Shown here piece after piece: positions 48,915-58,825 of a stretch of 64,000 nucleotides of DNA (position 1 is its first letter; each line of letters opens with the position of its first letter). The notes beneath the pieces are model-generated. The model did no database searches. It had not been told where the DNA came from and was given only the letters and a program-made list of their open reading frames with translations. Origin of the DNA: Oscillospiraceae bacterium (GTDB taxonomy: Bacteria; Bacillota; Clostridia; Oscillospirales; Oscillospiraceae); assembly GCA_030625685.1 (NCBI GenBank), contig DAOUQJ010000012.1, positions 1-64,000 of the forward strand. The letters run 5' to 3'. The position numbers and the translations under genes were made by a program.

Positions 48915-51653
48915 TTATTTTTTAAAATCTATACCTTCACTAATAATGGAAGAATCAGTGGTCAAAAAATCATAATATGGAAGCACCTTGTTTATAAACA
49001 CTGATACAACTTCTGGGTCAAACTGAGTTCCCGACCATCTTTTCAATTCTAATATTGCCTCGTCCTGACTTTTTGTTAGTTGATATGATCTTTTATCCGT
49101 CATAGCATCATAAGCATCTGCAACAGAAATGATTCTGGACTCCATTGGAATAACCTCTCCCTTTAATCCTCTAGGATAACCTGTTCCGTCATAGCGCTCA
49201 TGATGCGATAGTACAATATTTGCAATATCTTTATATTCATGCGTGTTTTCTAGAATACTAGCACTTTTTAACGGATGGAGTTTCATTTTTTCCCACTCAT
49301 TATCATTTAACTTCTCAGGTTTATTTAAGATATATTCATCAACAGTAATTTTTCCAATATCGTGAAGATAACCTGCAATACGAATTCTGTTCAAATACTC
49401 TTCTGGCCACCCCAGCTCTATCGCTATTGCTTGGCACATTAACCCTACTCTTTCAGAGTGTTTTTCTTCCCTCTGGCTCTTCTCAAACAAAATATTCATA
49501 ATAGCCTTAATAGCATTACTTTTCATACTTTTACTATGATAATATTTCCTTCGATACATAAAACTTTCAGCCTCTGTCATGAGATCATCTAATGTATCAT
49601 TAGGATATTTTTGTATTCCATAACCAAAAGAAATTGATAATTCGATAGTAGATTTTTCTTCCGCATTTAAAGTAAATTTACAGTTATTGATATTTTTCAA
49701 AGATTTCATTAGTATTTTAACATCTTCTTCATTCGTGTTTGATAATAAAATTGTGAATTCGTCTCCACCTATACGAGCCAATATATTTCCTTTGTCTATG
49801 CAATTTAGCATTCTTTTGGCTACCTCTTTTAATACACTATCACCAGCAATGTGTCCTAACGAATCATTTATTGATTTTAATCCGTTCAGGTCACCCATAA
49901 TAACTGCCAGTGGGAAATTACTTGACTTATTCAAATTACTGTATTGCTCTTCAAAGTACCTTCTATTATAAACACCCGTTAAGTAATCGTGAAATGCTAA
50001 ATACTTAATTTCCCTCATAGAATTTTCTCGGTCAGTTACATCAAAAATGATAGAACATAACATATTTTTATCATCATATTTAATGGGAGATGAATAAACA
50101 TCTACCCTTTTTATTTCTTTATTTTTTAACCTATGTGAAAACGTAAAATAGTTTTTCTTTTCCTCATTCGCTTCGTGCATTAATTTATTGATACTTTCAT
50201 CTTCCAATATATTGATATCATGAATACTCATTTGAAGTAACTCGTTTTTATCATATCCATAGAAATTTTGAGCTGCAGGATTTGCATCTACTATTTCTCC
50301 GGACAGAGGATCGATTACCAACATGACAACTTGAGATCCATTAATCATCCCATTTAATTGTGATAATTGTTTCTCTTGTTCATCATTTAGTTGTTTTTCT
50401 TCTGTTATATCTGATCCAATAGAATAATAGCTAATTGGATTTTCCTTTGCATCAAAGATACACATATCTTCCCATTGTGTCCATCTGATTTCGTTATCTT
50501 TTTGAACTTGATGTATATATTTTATAGATGGGTTTTCAGGTGTTAATGTTAAATATTTATTTTGAACTATATCCTTTTCTTCTGATGGTATAAATTTTAG
50601 AAACTTTTCACCTATTAATTCTTCTGCGCTTTTCCCAAAATACTTGCAGTAAGCTTTATTAACAAATGTAATTGTACTATCTGTTTTGAATTCGCAAATC
50701 AACGCACCCATTTTATTTGAAATATAAGCAAGTTTTTTTTGGTCAGAAAAGATTCTGTCCTCCAAAGCTTTCTGATCTTGAATAAACCATGCACTTTGAA
50801 AGAGTAACGCAATATGGTTTGCATCCATTTCTGTATATTCTGAAGCTTGATTTCCTAAATCAGCAATAGCTACTATTTTATTATCAGCAATAACTGGTAT
50901 TGACATAATATGTTTATACTTAGTATAGCCTTTAAGCAAATTTTCACTTTTTTCAGCATTCCGATTTAAATTATTGAAAATTAGTGGTTCTCTCTGATGA
51001 ATTACTTGACTCCAAAGATTCTTTGTTTTTAATGATTCGAAAGTCGAATTGTTTAACAAATTATTAGTTGCACCAGTATTGATTTTACATGGAGGAACTC
51101 TAAACTCTTGTGTTTGTTCATTATACAAGCAAACATCAACATATTCACTTTGAGTTAGTTCTTTTGCTTTTTCAAGAATATAATCTAAAAAATCAACTTG
51201 ACTTGTAAATTTTTTATTATACATATCCATCAAAACTTCTTGTCTTTTAATATCATTCTCTTTTTCGATCATCTTATTTTGAACAAATTTTTCTTCTGAT
51301 ATATCTGTAATTATCGTGACAAAATATCCTTTTCGAGGTGAATATGCACTCACTTTATACCATCGGTCCAAACAATTGGAGTATTCTTCTAAATCTAGTT
51401 TTTTACCCTCGTATGATACACTTGCATATTCTTTAATCCAGTCAAAACTATCTTCTTTTATATTTGGTAAAACTTCAGTAACTTTTTTACCTATACACTC
51501 TGCCGCTGACAGACCAGTATACTGTTCAAAAAAAGAATTTAACTCTAAAAAAATATAATCGCAAGGTTTTCCATTTTCATCTATGACAAACTGGTGTAAA
51601 GCATATCCAAACGGTAATCCTTGTACAATATCATTTATAAAATCATTCTCCAT
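48915..51653 (-). CDS. Multi-domain PAS/GAF-like sensor with GGDEF and HD-GYP domains, paralogue of 23035-25812
   Basis: LARIGGDEFTILL, LHDIGKITV...HHERYDGTGYP; N-terminal PAS (LPFGYALHQF...GKKVTEVLP) matches paralogue. Confidence 0.93.
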   Translation of the reverse strand: MENDFINDIVQGLPFGYALHQFVIDENGKPCDYIFLELNSFFEQYTGLSAAECIGKKVTEVLPNIKEDSFDWIKEYASVSYEGKKLDLEEYSNCLDRWYKVSAYSPRKGYFVTIITDISEEKFVQNKMIEKENDIKRQEVLMDMYNKKFTSQVDFLDYILEKAKELTQSEYVDVCLYNEQTQEFRVPPCKINTGATNNLLNNSTFESLKTKNLWSQVIHQREPLIFNNLNRNAEKSENLLKGYTKYKHIMSIPVIADNKIVAIADLGNQASEYTEMDANHIALLFQSAWFIQDQKALEDRIFSDQKKLAYISNKMGALICEFKTDSTITFVNKAYCKYFGKSAEELIGEKFLKFIPSEEKDIVQNKYLTLTPENPSIKYIHQVQKDNEIRWTQWEDMCIFDAKENPISYYSIGSDITEEKQLNDEQEKQLSQLNGMINGSQVVMLVIDPLSGEIVDANPAAQNFYGYDKNELLQMSIHDINILEDESINKLMHEANEEKKNYFTFSHRLKNKEIKRVDVYSSPIKYDDKNMLCSIIFDVTDRENSMREIKYLAFHDYLTGVYNRRYFEEQYSNLNKSSNFPLAVIMGDLNGLKSINDSLGHIAGDSVLKEVAKRMLNCIDKGNILARIGGDEFTILLSNTNEEDVKILMKSLKNINNCKFTLNAEEKSTIELSISFGYGIQKYPNDTLDDLMTEAESFMYRRKYYHSKSMKSNAIKAIMNILFEKSQREEKHSERVGLMCQAIAIELGWPEEYLNRIRIAGYLHDIGKITVDEYILNKPEKLNDNEWEKMKLHPLKSASILENTHEYKDIANIVLSHHERYDGTGYPRGLKGEVIPMESRIISVADAYDAMTDKRSYQLTKSQDEAILELKRWSGTQFDPEVVSVFINKVLPYYDFLTTDSSIISEGIDFKK

Positions 51654-51831
51654 CTAAGCTTATCTCCTTAGTACAATTGTTGAATTCCTCTATTCTCTGT
51701 ATCATGCTCTAAATTTTTTTGTTTCACCTGAATAAGCCAATATGTTCCTATTGAGCTTCGTCGTATAAGCTACTATTTTGCGATATTAGAAACTAATTTT
51801 AATTATACTTTCTCTGATTAAACAGATAACT

Positions 51832-52671
51832 CTAAACATATTTACTTAATATTTGCACAAATCTATTCTCATAAATATCTGATTGTGAGTTAATGTCATT
51901 TATTACTAAGTTAGTAGGAATAGCTTGTTTATACGGCCTTTGTGTAGTTGCTGTATCATAATATTCTGCAATTGCAACTATTTTTGATTCATCTAAAATA
52001 TTTTTAGATTTAAGCCCATTTGGATAACCAGTTCCATCATTTTTTTCATGGTGCTGTAAGATAATCGTCTTGCTTAGTTCAGAAAGTTCAGTATCTTCTA
52101 ACATTAAATATCCTAAATTAGAATGATTTCTAGCAATAGACATTTCAGTATCTGTTAATTTGCTTGGTTTATTTAATATTTTTTGAGGGATTAATGTCAT
52201 TCCGATGTCATGTAAAGCTGCTCCAAGCACAAAGTCAAAAAGCCTTTTATCTTTAAATCCTATGTCTACTCCAACAATACAACTAATCAAAGCAACATTG
52301 ATGCAATGTGGATATAACCAGTCATTACAATTCATTAAGGATTTTAAATAATAATACCATTTAGTATCCTTACATCTAAATACTATTGTTTCTACTATAT
52401 CAACAGATGTTTGATAAATAGAGCTATCCAAGGAAGGTATCTTCTGATATAGATCAGAAGTAGATTGGTTCAAAATACCATCGAATCTATTTTTCTCAAT
52501 ATCGGTGCTTTTAGATTGTTGTTTTTCACTAGATTGAGTAATCTGTTCCATGATGCCCATCGCATTAAATACATTTTTACGTTCTTGGGTTAAATCAATT
52601 TCTTTACCTTTGGAAATCAACAAAACACCATCGTTATCAAAAATATCTTTAGTAAATTTAATTCTCTCCAT
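51832..52671 (-). CDS. HD-GYP domain protein
   Basis: ALHDIGMTLIPQKIL, LQHHEKNDGTGYPNGL. Confidence 0.9.
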   Translation of the reverse strand: MERIKFTKDIFDNDGVLLISKGKEIDLTQERKNVFNAMGIMEQITQSSEKQQSKSTDIEKNRFDGILNQSTSDLYQKIPSLDSSIYQTSVDIVETIVFRCKDTKWYYYLKSLMNCNDWLYPHCINVALISCIVGVDIGFKDKRLFDFVLGAALHDIGMTLIPQKILNKPSKLTDTEMSIARNHSNLGYLMLEDTELSELSKTIILQHHEKNDGTGYPNGLKSKNILDESKIVAIAEYYDTATTQRPYKQAIPTNLVINDINSQSDIYENRFVQILSKYV

Positions 52672-52879
52672 AGACCCTCCTTAAATTTTCATCTTCGAAC
52701 TATCAACTTACACTTGTTAATATATTATTTTTTATGTGTTCTTTAATATAAAAACAATATTGGATCTATGTTTGAAGAGATATTATCGAAACTCTCAGGT
52801 TCACTTAAAAAATCATTGTCATAATTTATTCTTCAATCTTGAGCTTGTTTTTTCAAAAGTATTTAGATAATTTTTCCAA

Positions 52880-52931
52880 ATAATTATACAAATATTTGTA
52901 TAATTATACTAATACAGTACTTTAATGTCAA
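52880..52931 (-). promoter_or_regulatory. Consensus promoter with overlapping 28-bp perfect palindrome upstream of the HD-GYP gene
   Basis: Minus: TTGACA (52926-52931)-N17-TATAAT (52903-52908); palindrome ATAATTATACAAATATTTGTATAATTAT 52880-52907. Confidence 0.75.
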
Positions 52932-53002
52932 CATAATTGAAATGAAATCAAAGTGAAATATAGGATAATATATACAAAAACATAATTTTTGGTTCAAACA
53001 AA

Positions 53003-53039
53003 AAAATAAGGACTACCTTATAGGTAGTCCTTATTTTAA
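53003..53039. terminator. Intrinsic terminator
   Basis: AATAAGGACTACC-TTATA-GGTAGTCCTTATTTT. Confidence 0.85.
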
Positions 53040-53048
53040 AATATGAAA

Positions 53049-53570
53049 CTATCCCCTGATTTTTATAGTTAATCCCTTTAAAAAATTCCTTGCAAATTTA
53101 TCCCCACACTCTTTATAATTTTTCTGACCTTTTTTTCTTAAGAGAGCACTTAATTCTCCCTTTGTTATACTGATTCCTGCTTTATGAAATATATCCATCA
53201 TATCCTCGCTTTTCAATGATAGCGCTATTTTCAGTTTTTTAAGCATTATATTATTGAGATTATCACTATTAGTATTTTCAATTATTTCTGGCTGGTCAGG
53301 TTTTGTCTCTTGTTGCCCTCTCTTGAAGATAATCAAACCATTAAAAAAAGCCTCTAAAGTACTATTCTTACATTTTAAACTTTCATCATTTTCATTTGTT
53401 TTTTCTACAATGTCGTTAGCATTCCGATCAGTCTCTTTTGATTTGATAAGTAGCTTTTTCACTTCTTCTTGTGTGAAATCAACACCACCAAGTTTAAGTA
53501 TCTTTTGCATATCTTTATCTCGAATGTTTAATGCATATCTTAATCTGATTAATATATCGTTATTATCCAT
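53049..53570 (-). CDS. DUF1456 / YehS-like protein (two internal repeats)
   Basis: NDILIRLRYALNIRDKDMQKILKLGGVDFTQEEVKKLL and NIMLKKLKIALSLKSEDMMDIFHKAGISITKGELSALLR; NYKECGDKFARNFLKGL. Confidence 0.8.
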   Translation of the reverse strand: MDNNDILIRLRYALNIRDKDMQKILKLGGVDFTQEEVKKLLIKSKETDRNANDIVEKTNENDESLKCKNSTLEAFFNGLIIFKRGQQETKPDQPEIIENTNSDNLNNIMLKKLKIALSLKSEDMMDIFHKAGISITKGELSALLRKKGQKNYKECGDKFARNFLKGLTIKIRG

Positions 53571-53921
53571 TTTTATTCCTCATATGCCTTTCAAAATATT
53601 ACGTTCATTATATCATGTATTTAGTAGTTATGTAGATAAAAATTACTAGTCTACATTACACATAGATATCTATCCTTATAAAAATATCCATTAAGGGCAT
53701 TTTATTAGAATTAATCTTAGTATTCTTCTCAAAAAATCCTATCATCCATTGCTATATTCACAAGTCTTAATACTTTTTCTAAAAATAATATTCATTTAAA
53801 CCTTTATAATAAAACGAAACCTTCAAATAAAGCTTAATACAAATTTTACATAAACCTATTCCATATCTTACATCGCAAAGTTATCATTTATTTGTAAGAC
53901 AAATACTGAAAGGAGTTTACA

Positions 53922-54698
53922 ATGGAGGCGCTTAGAAGTAAAAAAGGTTACATTTGCGATATGGATGGTGTCATCTATCATGGTGATAAACTTTTACCCG
54001 GAGTCAAAGAATTTGTAAGTTGGCTATATCAAGAAGACAAAAAATTCTTATTCTTGACAAACTCAAGTAGATATTCACCAAAGGAACTCCAGCAAAAATT
54101 AGAAAGAATGAGATTAGAAGTAGATGAGAAACACTTCTACACAAGTGCACTTGCTACGGCAAAATTTTTAAGCAAACAAAACCCAAATTGCAGTGCTTAT
54201 GTCATTGGTGAACACGGACTATTTAATGCCCTTTATGATGCTGGAATCACAATAAACCACCTAACCCCAGATTACGTCGTTGTGGGCGAAGGAAGCAATT
54301 ATAACTATGAAACAATCTGCAAAGCCGTTAGTCTCATTCTCAAAGGAGCGAAGCTAATTGGCACAAACACCGATATCACTGGCCCTTCCGAACATGGGAT
54401 TATTCCTTCCTGTGGAGCTCTCGTAGCACCAATAGAAGCTGCCACCAATAAAAGTGCTTATTTTGTCGGCAAACCTAACCCACTAATGATGCGAACTGGA
54501 TTGCAAATTCTCGGAGTGCATTCTGAAGATGCGGCCATGATTGGAGATCGCATGGACACAGACATTATTGCTGGCATCGAAAGTGGCCTAGACCCAATTT
54601 TAGTATTAAGTGGAGTCACCTCAAGGCAAAGCATGGAGCAATATCCCTATCGTCCAAGACTTGTGCTCAATGGCGTAATTGACATAGTCGATCATTAA
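53922..54698 (+). CDS. HAD-IIA family hydrolase (NagD-like)
   Basis: CDMDGVIYHGDKLLPG, FLTNSSRYSPKEL, GKPNPLMM, MIGDRMDTDIIAGIESGL. Confidence 0.93.
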   Translation: MEALRSKKGYICDMDGVIYHGDKLLPGVKEFVSWLYQEDKKFLFLTNSSRYSPKELQQKLERMRLEVDEKHFYTSALATAKFLSKQNPNCSAYVIGEHGLFNALYDAGITINHLTPDYVVVGEGSNYNYETICKAVSLILKGAKLIGTNTDITGPSEHGIIPSCGALVAPIEAATNKSAYFVGKPNPLMMRTGLQILGVHSEDAAMIGDRMDTDIIAGIESGLDPILVLSGVTSRQSMEQYPYRPRLVLNGVIDIVDH

Positions 54699-54743
54699 TT
54701 TATTTACTTCCTACCTATATTTTTTTCATATTTCTTTATCCTG

Positions 54744-54787
54744 AAGACCACAGCCCACTCATTAAAGAATGAGTGGGCTGTGGTCTT
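54744..54787. terminator. Intrinsic terminator-like hairpin
   Basis: Perfect 20-bp stem AAGACCACAGCCCACTCATT-AAAG-AATGAGTGGGCTGTGGTCTT. Confidence 0.8.
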
Positions 54788-54993
54788 CTTATTACTTTGG
54801 GTATAAAAGCTCTTTTTCAAGGTTCACACATGCTTTATCATATTCAAAAGTTTACTTGTACAAATTCTATTTTGCTCTAGTATTCATTCTTATTTTTACT
54901 GATTTGATGTGAAAAATTAAGCAGTATTGGTTACTTACTTGAAGAACCAACACAGCTTAAAACATTATACTTATTGAAACATATCAACACAAT

Positions 54994-56703
54994 CTATCTA
55001 ACCATCCAAGCTTGATGCTTTTGCATTACTCTTTTATGCACAATATCATATATAAATCTCACTACCATATTAATCATTACAATCATCATACACAGTGCTG
55101 CTGCTTGCGCATCGTCTCCAGCATCATTAATATTAAGAATAACAATACTTGCAAGCTTTGTCACCGGAGTATACAGGAATATAACAGCAGATACCGTAAT
55201 CATAGAATTCATAAAATAGTATGTAGCCATTTCCATCAAAGCTGAAACAGACATTGGCAGCGTAATTTTCAGAAACGTTTTATAAAACGGTACACTAAGA
55301 GAATCAGACACACTCTCAAATTCACTATCCAGTCTTTTCAATGATGTTGATGCCGTTACAAAAGGAACTGAAAAATAATGTACAATATTAACTACTATTA
55401 AAATAAGTGTTGTGCCATACAATACATTAAATGAATTGATAATTGACCAATCGGTATATGGAATCGCAAATGATTTAGGGTTGAAGAACAAAATAAACGA
55501 AAGACCTATAACTGTACCAGGGATTGCAGTAGGTGCAATAGATAAGAAATATAATAATTTTCTGATCTTCGGAAAAACAGTGATTTTTTCTATTAAATAA
55601 GCTGTAATAAATGCAATTAAACTACCAAAAACTGCTACTAAACAAGATACTTTAATTGATTGTTTCAACGCGTCTAAACCTGTTCCTGCCGCAATTTTAG
55701 TAAAATCATAATGCTCTAATGTTAGTTTCAAATTATATGGCCATGAAGAAACCAAAGAACCATATAAGGAAATCAGAAAAAATGATACTATGGTCAAACT
55801 GACTATACAGCAAAACAGTGTAGCAATTCGATCCGAGAATTTATGTGGCTTAATTTTGTATGGAATTGATTTAGAGGATATAGCACTGGTTTGCTTTGCG
55901 CTCGTTACCCTATTTACAATAAACGAAATCACAGTGGTAATCATCATAAATATTCCAACAACCGCGCCCATATTGAAATTTTGCTGTCCAATGACCTGTT
56001 TATAAATATCAGTAGCTAAAACGTTGAAATTTCCACCAACAACACTTGGTGCACCAAAATCAGTAAAGCTATATGTAAAACAGATAAAAAAAGCATTGAT
56101 GAGTCCATATTTTACACTCGGCAATGTAACGGTCATCATCTTTCGTAGCGCACTTGCCCCCAATGTATCTGCAGCTTCATACAATCGATTATCTGCTGCT
56201 GAGAAGGCTACTTCAATGATCATGAGCGCAATGGGAAAACAGTAAATCGCTTCAGCTATAACAATGCCTATCTTTCCATATACAGGTATTTGCAACCCTA
56301 TTTGTGTCAAAACTCCTTTATTCCCTAACAAATAAATAAGCGACATACCAAAGAGCATTGAGGGGGCAAACATGGGAAGCATAGCAGATGTCTTTAATTC
56401 TCTTTTAAACGATATGTCTTTTCTCGACAAACAAAAAGAAAAGAAAAAAGCAGTTCCAACAGATATGAATGTGGATATAAACGCTATCTCTATTGTATTA
56501 CATAGCGACCGTAACATATTCGAAGATCGAAAATACGTAATAAACTGATCAAACCATACAAATGTCCCCGATTGATCAAAAAACGCTTTTCCAAAAAGCA
56601 TGAGCAAAGGCATCACTAAAAAAACAAAGAATGTAAACAATAGACAAGCCAACAGGACAAGTTTAAAATAATCTTGTCCTGTATAAGCCATTTTTTTCTT
56701 CAT
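54994..56703 (-). CDS. ABC transporter permease, two fused permease domains (2-aminoethylphosphonate/iron type)
   Basis: Two BPD-type permease repeats with EAA-like loops (EAADTLGASALRKMMTVTLP, FESVSDSLSVPFYKTFLKITLP). Confidence 0.85.
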   Translation of the reverse strand: MKKKMAYTGQDYFKLVLLACLLFTFFVFLVMPLLMLFGKAFFDQSGTFVWFDQFITYFRSSNMLRSLCNTIEIAFISTFISVGTAFFFSFCLSRKDISFKRELKTSAMLPMFAPSMLFGMSLIYLLGNKGVLTQIGLQIPVYGKIGIVIAEAIYCFPIALMIIEVAFSAADNRLYEAADTLGASALRKMMTVTLPSVKYGLINAFFICFTYSFTDFGAPSVVGGNFNVLATDIYKQVIGQQNFNMGAVVGIFMMITTVISFIVNRVTSAKQTSAISSKSIPYKIKPHKFSDRIATLFCCIVSLTIVSFFLISLYGSLVSSWPYNLKLTLEHYDFTKIAAGTGLDALKQSIKVSCLVAVFGSLIAFITAYLIEKITVFPKIRKLLYFLSIAPTAIPGTVIGLSFILFFNPKSFAIPYTDWSIINSFNVLYGTTLILIVVNIVHYFSVPFVTASTSLKRLDSEFESVSDSLSVPFYKTFLKITLPMSVSALMEMATYYFMNSMITVSAVIFLYTPVTKLASIVILNINDAGDDAQAAALCMMIVMINMVVRFIYDIVHKRVMQKHQAWMVR

Positions 56704-56713
56704 ATATATCCTC

Positions 56714-57712
56714 CTAGGAGACAAAGCTTAGGATATTATCAGATGGGAGTTTTAAGTACGCATGTTCTCCTACTTGCAAATTAAGTTCTTTGCTTTGCTT
56801 AAGTGGCGTGTCAACAATGAATTCATCATTTCTATGCCCATGGGTAAGTCCTGTGGATATTCTACAGAAATTACCTCTAAACTCAATGCCTTTCACAACT
56901 ACCTTAATTGATTCATCAGAATGTTCTCTGTCAAGCGTAATATTCTCTGGTCTAACCGCATGCAAATTAGTTTGATTATCAAAATCTTCATAAAAATTGA
57001 TTGCCCCGATAAAATCAGCAACAAATTTATTTGCAGGATTTTCATATACCTCAATAGGTGTGCCAATTTGCATGATTTCAGCTCGGTTCATGACAATGAT
57101 ACGATCTGCCATAGTCAGCGCTTCGTCCTGATCATGTGTAACCATAATTGTTGTTAGATTTAGCTCTTTTTGAATATTACAGATTTCTCTTCTAAGCTTA
57201 TGCCTTACTTTTGCATCCAAAGCAGAAAGTGGCTCATCAAGCAGTAAAAAGTCAGGTGAAATCGCTAGCGCTCTTGCAAGCGCAACACGTTGCTGTTCAC
57301 CACCAGAAAGCTGTGCTGGATATCTATCTTTTGCATAGGTTAATCCAACCATTTCAAAATATCTATTGACAATTTCATTCACGACAGAACTTTTCATTTT
57401 TTTACTTCTTAAGCCATATGCAACATTCTCAAATGCTGTTAGATTAGGAAATAGTGCATAAGACTGAAACATGATTCCGAAATTTCTTTTTGATGGCGGG
57501 GTAAATGTAGCATCTTTTCCACCGAGGAAAATTTCTCCATTTACTGGTGTATCTAATCCTGCGATCAATCTGAGTAGTGTTGATTTACCACATCCTGAAG
57601 GACCTAGCAGGCAGACAAATTCACCTTTTTTTATATCAATATTTATATCTTTAAGCACAGGATTTTTTCCATATGTCTTAAAAACATTTTTTACTGAAAT
57701 CGCACTGTCCAT
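56714..57712 (-). CDS. ABC transporter ATP-binding protein (2-aminoethylphosphonate/iron type)
   Basis: GPSGCGKSTLLRLIAGL, LSGGEQQRVALARALA, LLLDEPLSALDAK, TOBE-like C-terminus. Confidence 0.9.
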   Translation of the reverse strand: MDSAISVKNVFKTYGKNPVLKDINIDIKKGEFVCLLGPSGCGKSTLLRLIAGLDTPVNGEIFLGGKDATFTPPSKRNFGIMFQSYALFPNLTAFENVAYGLRSKKMKSSVVNEIVNRYFEMVGLTYAKDRYPAQLSGGEQQRVALARALAISPDFLLLDEPLSALDAKVRHKLRREICNIQKELNLTTIMVTHDQDEALTMADRIIVMNRAEIMQIGTPIEVYENPANKFVADFIGAINFYEDFDNQTNLHAVRPENITLDREHSDESIKVVVKGIEFRGNFCRISTGLTHGHRNDEFIVDTPLKQSKELNLQVGEHAYLKLPSDNILSFVS

Positions 57713-57734
57713 GTCATACTCCTTTCAAGATATC

Positions 57735-58808
57735 TTACTCACTTTTACCATCATAACGCGCAGTCCATTCAGCCAAGATACGATCTCTATTGTCTGCGCA
57801 CCATTTGAGGTCAATTTCTTTAATAAGCTGGTCAACAGGATTAACTGCATATCCTTCTGGGATTTGGTCGCCTATTCCAGTTGCAACGATTGGATAGTTA
57901 ACTGAATATTTTTGTATTTGTTCATCTTCAATAGCCCAGTCTAAAAACTTCTTCGCAATTTCTTTTTCGCCCTCTGGACGTTTAATTAGGCAGTTTGCTT
58001 CTAGGTCCCATCCTGACCCTTCTTCCGGAAACACAACGACACCATTGTCACCTAAATCTTTTGCTGACTTGATGCATCGATAACCAAAGCTAATACCAAT
58101 ACCATATTCACCCTTAGCAGCATTTTTGGCTGGTGCACTTCCCGAATGCAAATATGCAGCAACGTTTTCATGCAATCTGTCTAAATATTCCCAACCTTTT
58201 TCTTCACCATAAAGCGTTAAAATTCCATTGACAGTCAGTGTACCTGTACCTGATGAAGCTGGGTTTGGCATTGCAATTAATCCTTTATATTGAGGATCTG
58301 TCAAATCTTCATAGCTCGTTGGAATATCCGTAATGCCCTTAGACTCTAATACTTCTTTATTTACTAAAATTGCAGTTTCCCAAGCGTCAATACCAACCCA
58401 TTTTGGTGTTTGTGTACTATCTTTAAACTCTGGCAATATTTTATCGATTTCTTTTGGTGCATATGGTGCTAACATATCATGACTATCTAACACAAGTAAA
58501 TTCGCAGCAGATAGTGCCCATACGACATCCGCTTGTGGATTGTCTTTTTCAGCTAAAAGTTTTGCAGTGATAATACCAGTTGAATCTCTAGTAATATTTA
58601 CTTTAACTTCAGGAAAGCGCTCTTTAAATCCTTTCAAGTACTCAGCAATTTGATCATCTTCTAATGCTGTATATACATTAAGAGTCGTTTCATCTAAAGC
58701 ACTACCTTCTGTTTCAGAAACAGAGTTTGTTTGCTGCACACAACCTGCACATACACTCAGAATTAAAACACTTGCAAAAATCTTAGACAATAGTTTTTTC
58801 AGTTTCAT
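57735..58808 (-). CDS. ABC transporter substrate-binding lipoprotein (2-aminoethylphosphonate-like)
   Basis: Lipobox SVCAGC; LNVYTALEDDQIAEYLKGFKERFPEVKVNITRDSTGIITAKLLAEKDNPQADVVWAL. Confidence 0.85.
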   Translation of the reverse strand: MKLKKLLSKIFASVLILSVCAGCVQQTNSVSETEGSALDETTLNVYTALEDDQIAEYLKGFKERFPEVKVNITRDSTGIITAKLLAEKDNPQADVVWALSAANLLVLDSHDMLAPYAPKEIDKILPEFKDSTQTPKWVGIDAWETAILVNKEVLESKGITDIPTSYEDLTDPQYKGLIAMPNPASSGTGTLTVNGILTLYGEEKGWEYLDRLHENVAAYLHSGSAPAKNAAKGEYGIGISFGYRCIKSAKDLGDNGVVVFPEEGSGWDLEANCLIKRPEGEKEIAKKFLDWAIEDEQIQKYSVNYPIVATGIGDQIPEGYAVNPVDQLIKEIDLKWCADNRDRILAEWTARYDGKSE

Positions 58809-58825
58809 AATTATTCTCCTTTAAT

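Noticed and set aside
52789-52800. AAACTCTCAGGT, resembling a conserved strand of glycine riboswitches
   Set aside because: Other obligatory aptamer segments (e.g. CACCGAAGG) are missing and there is no suitable downstream plus-strand gene; coincidental 12-mer.
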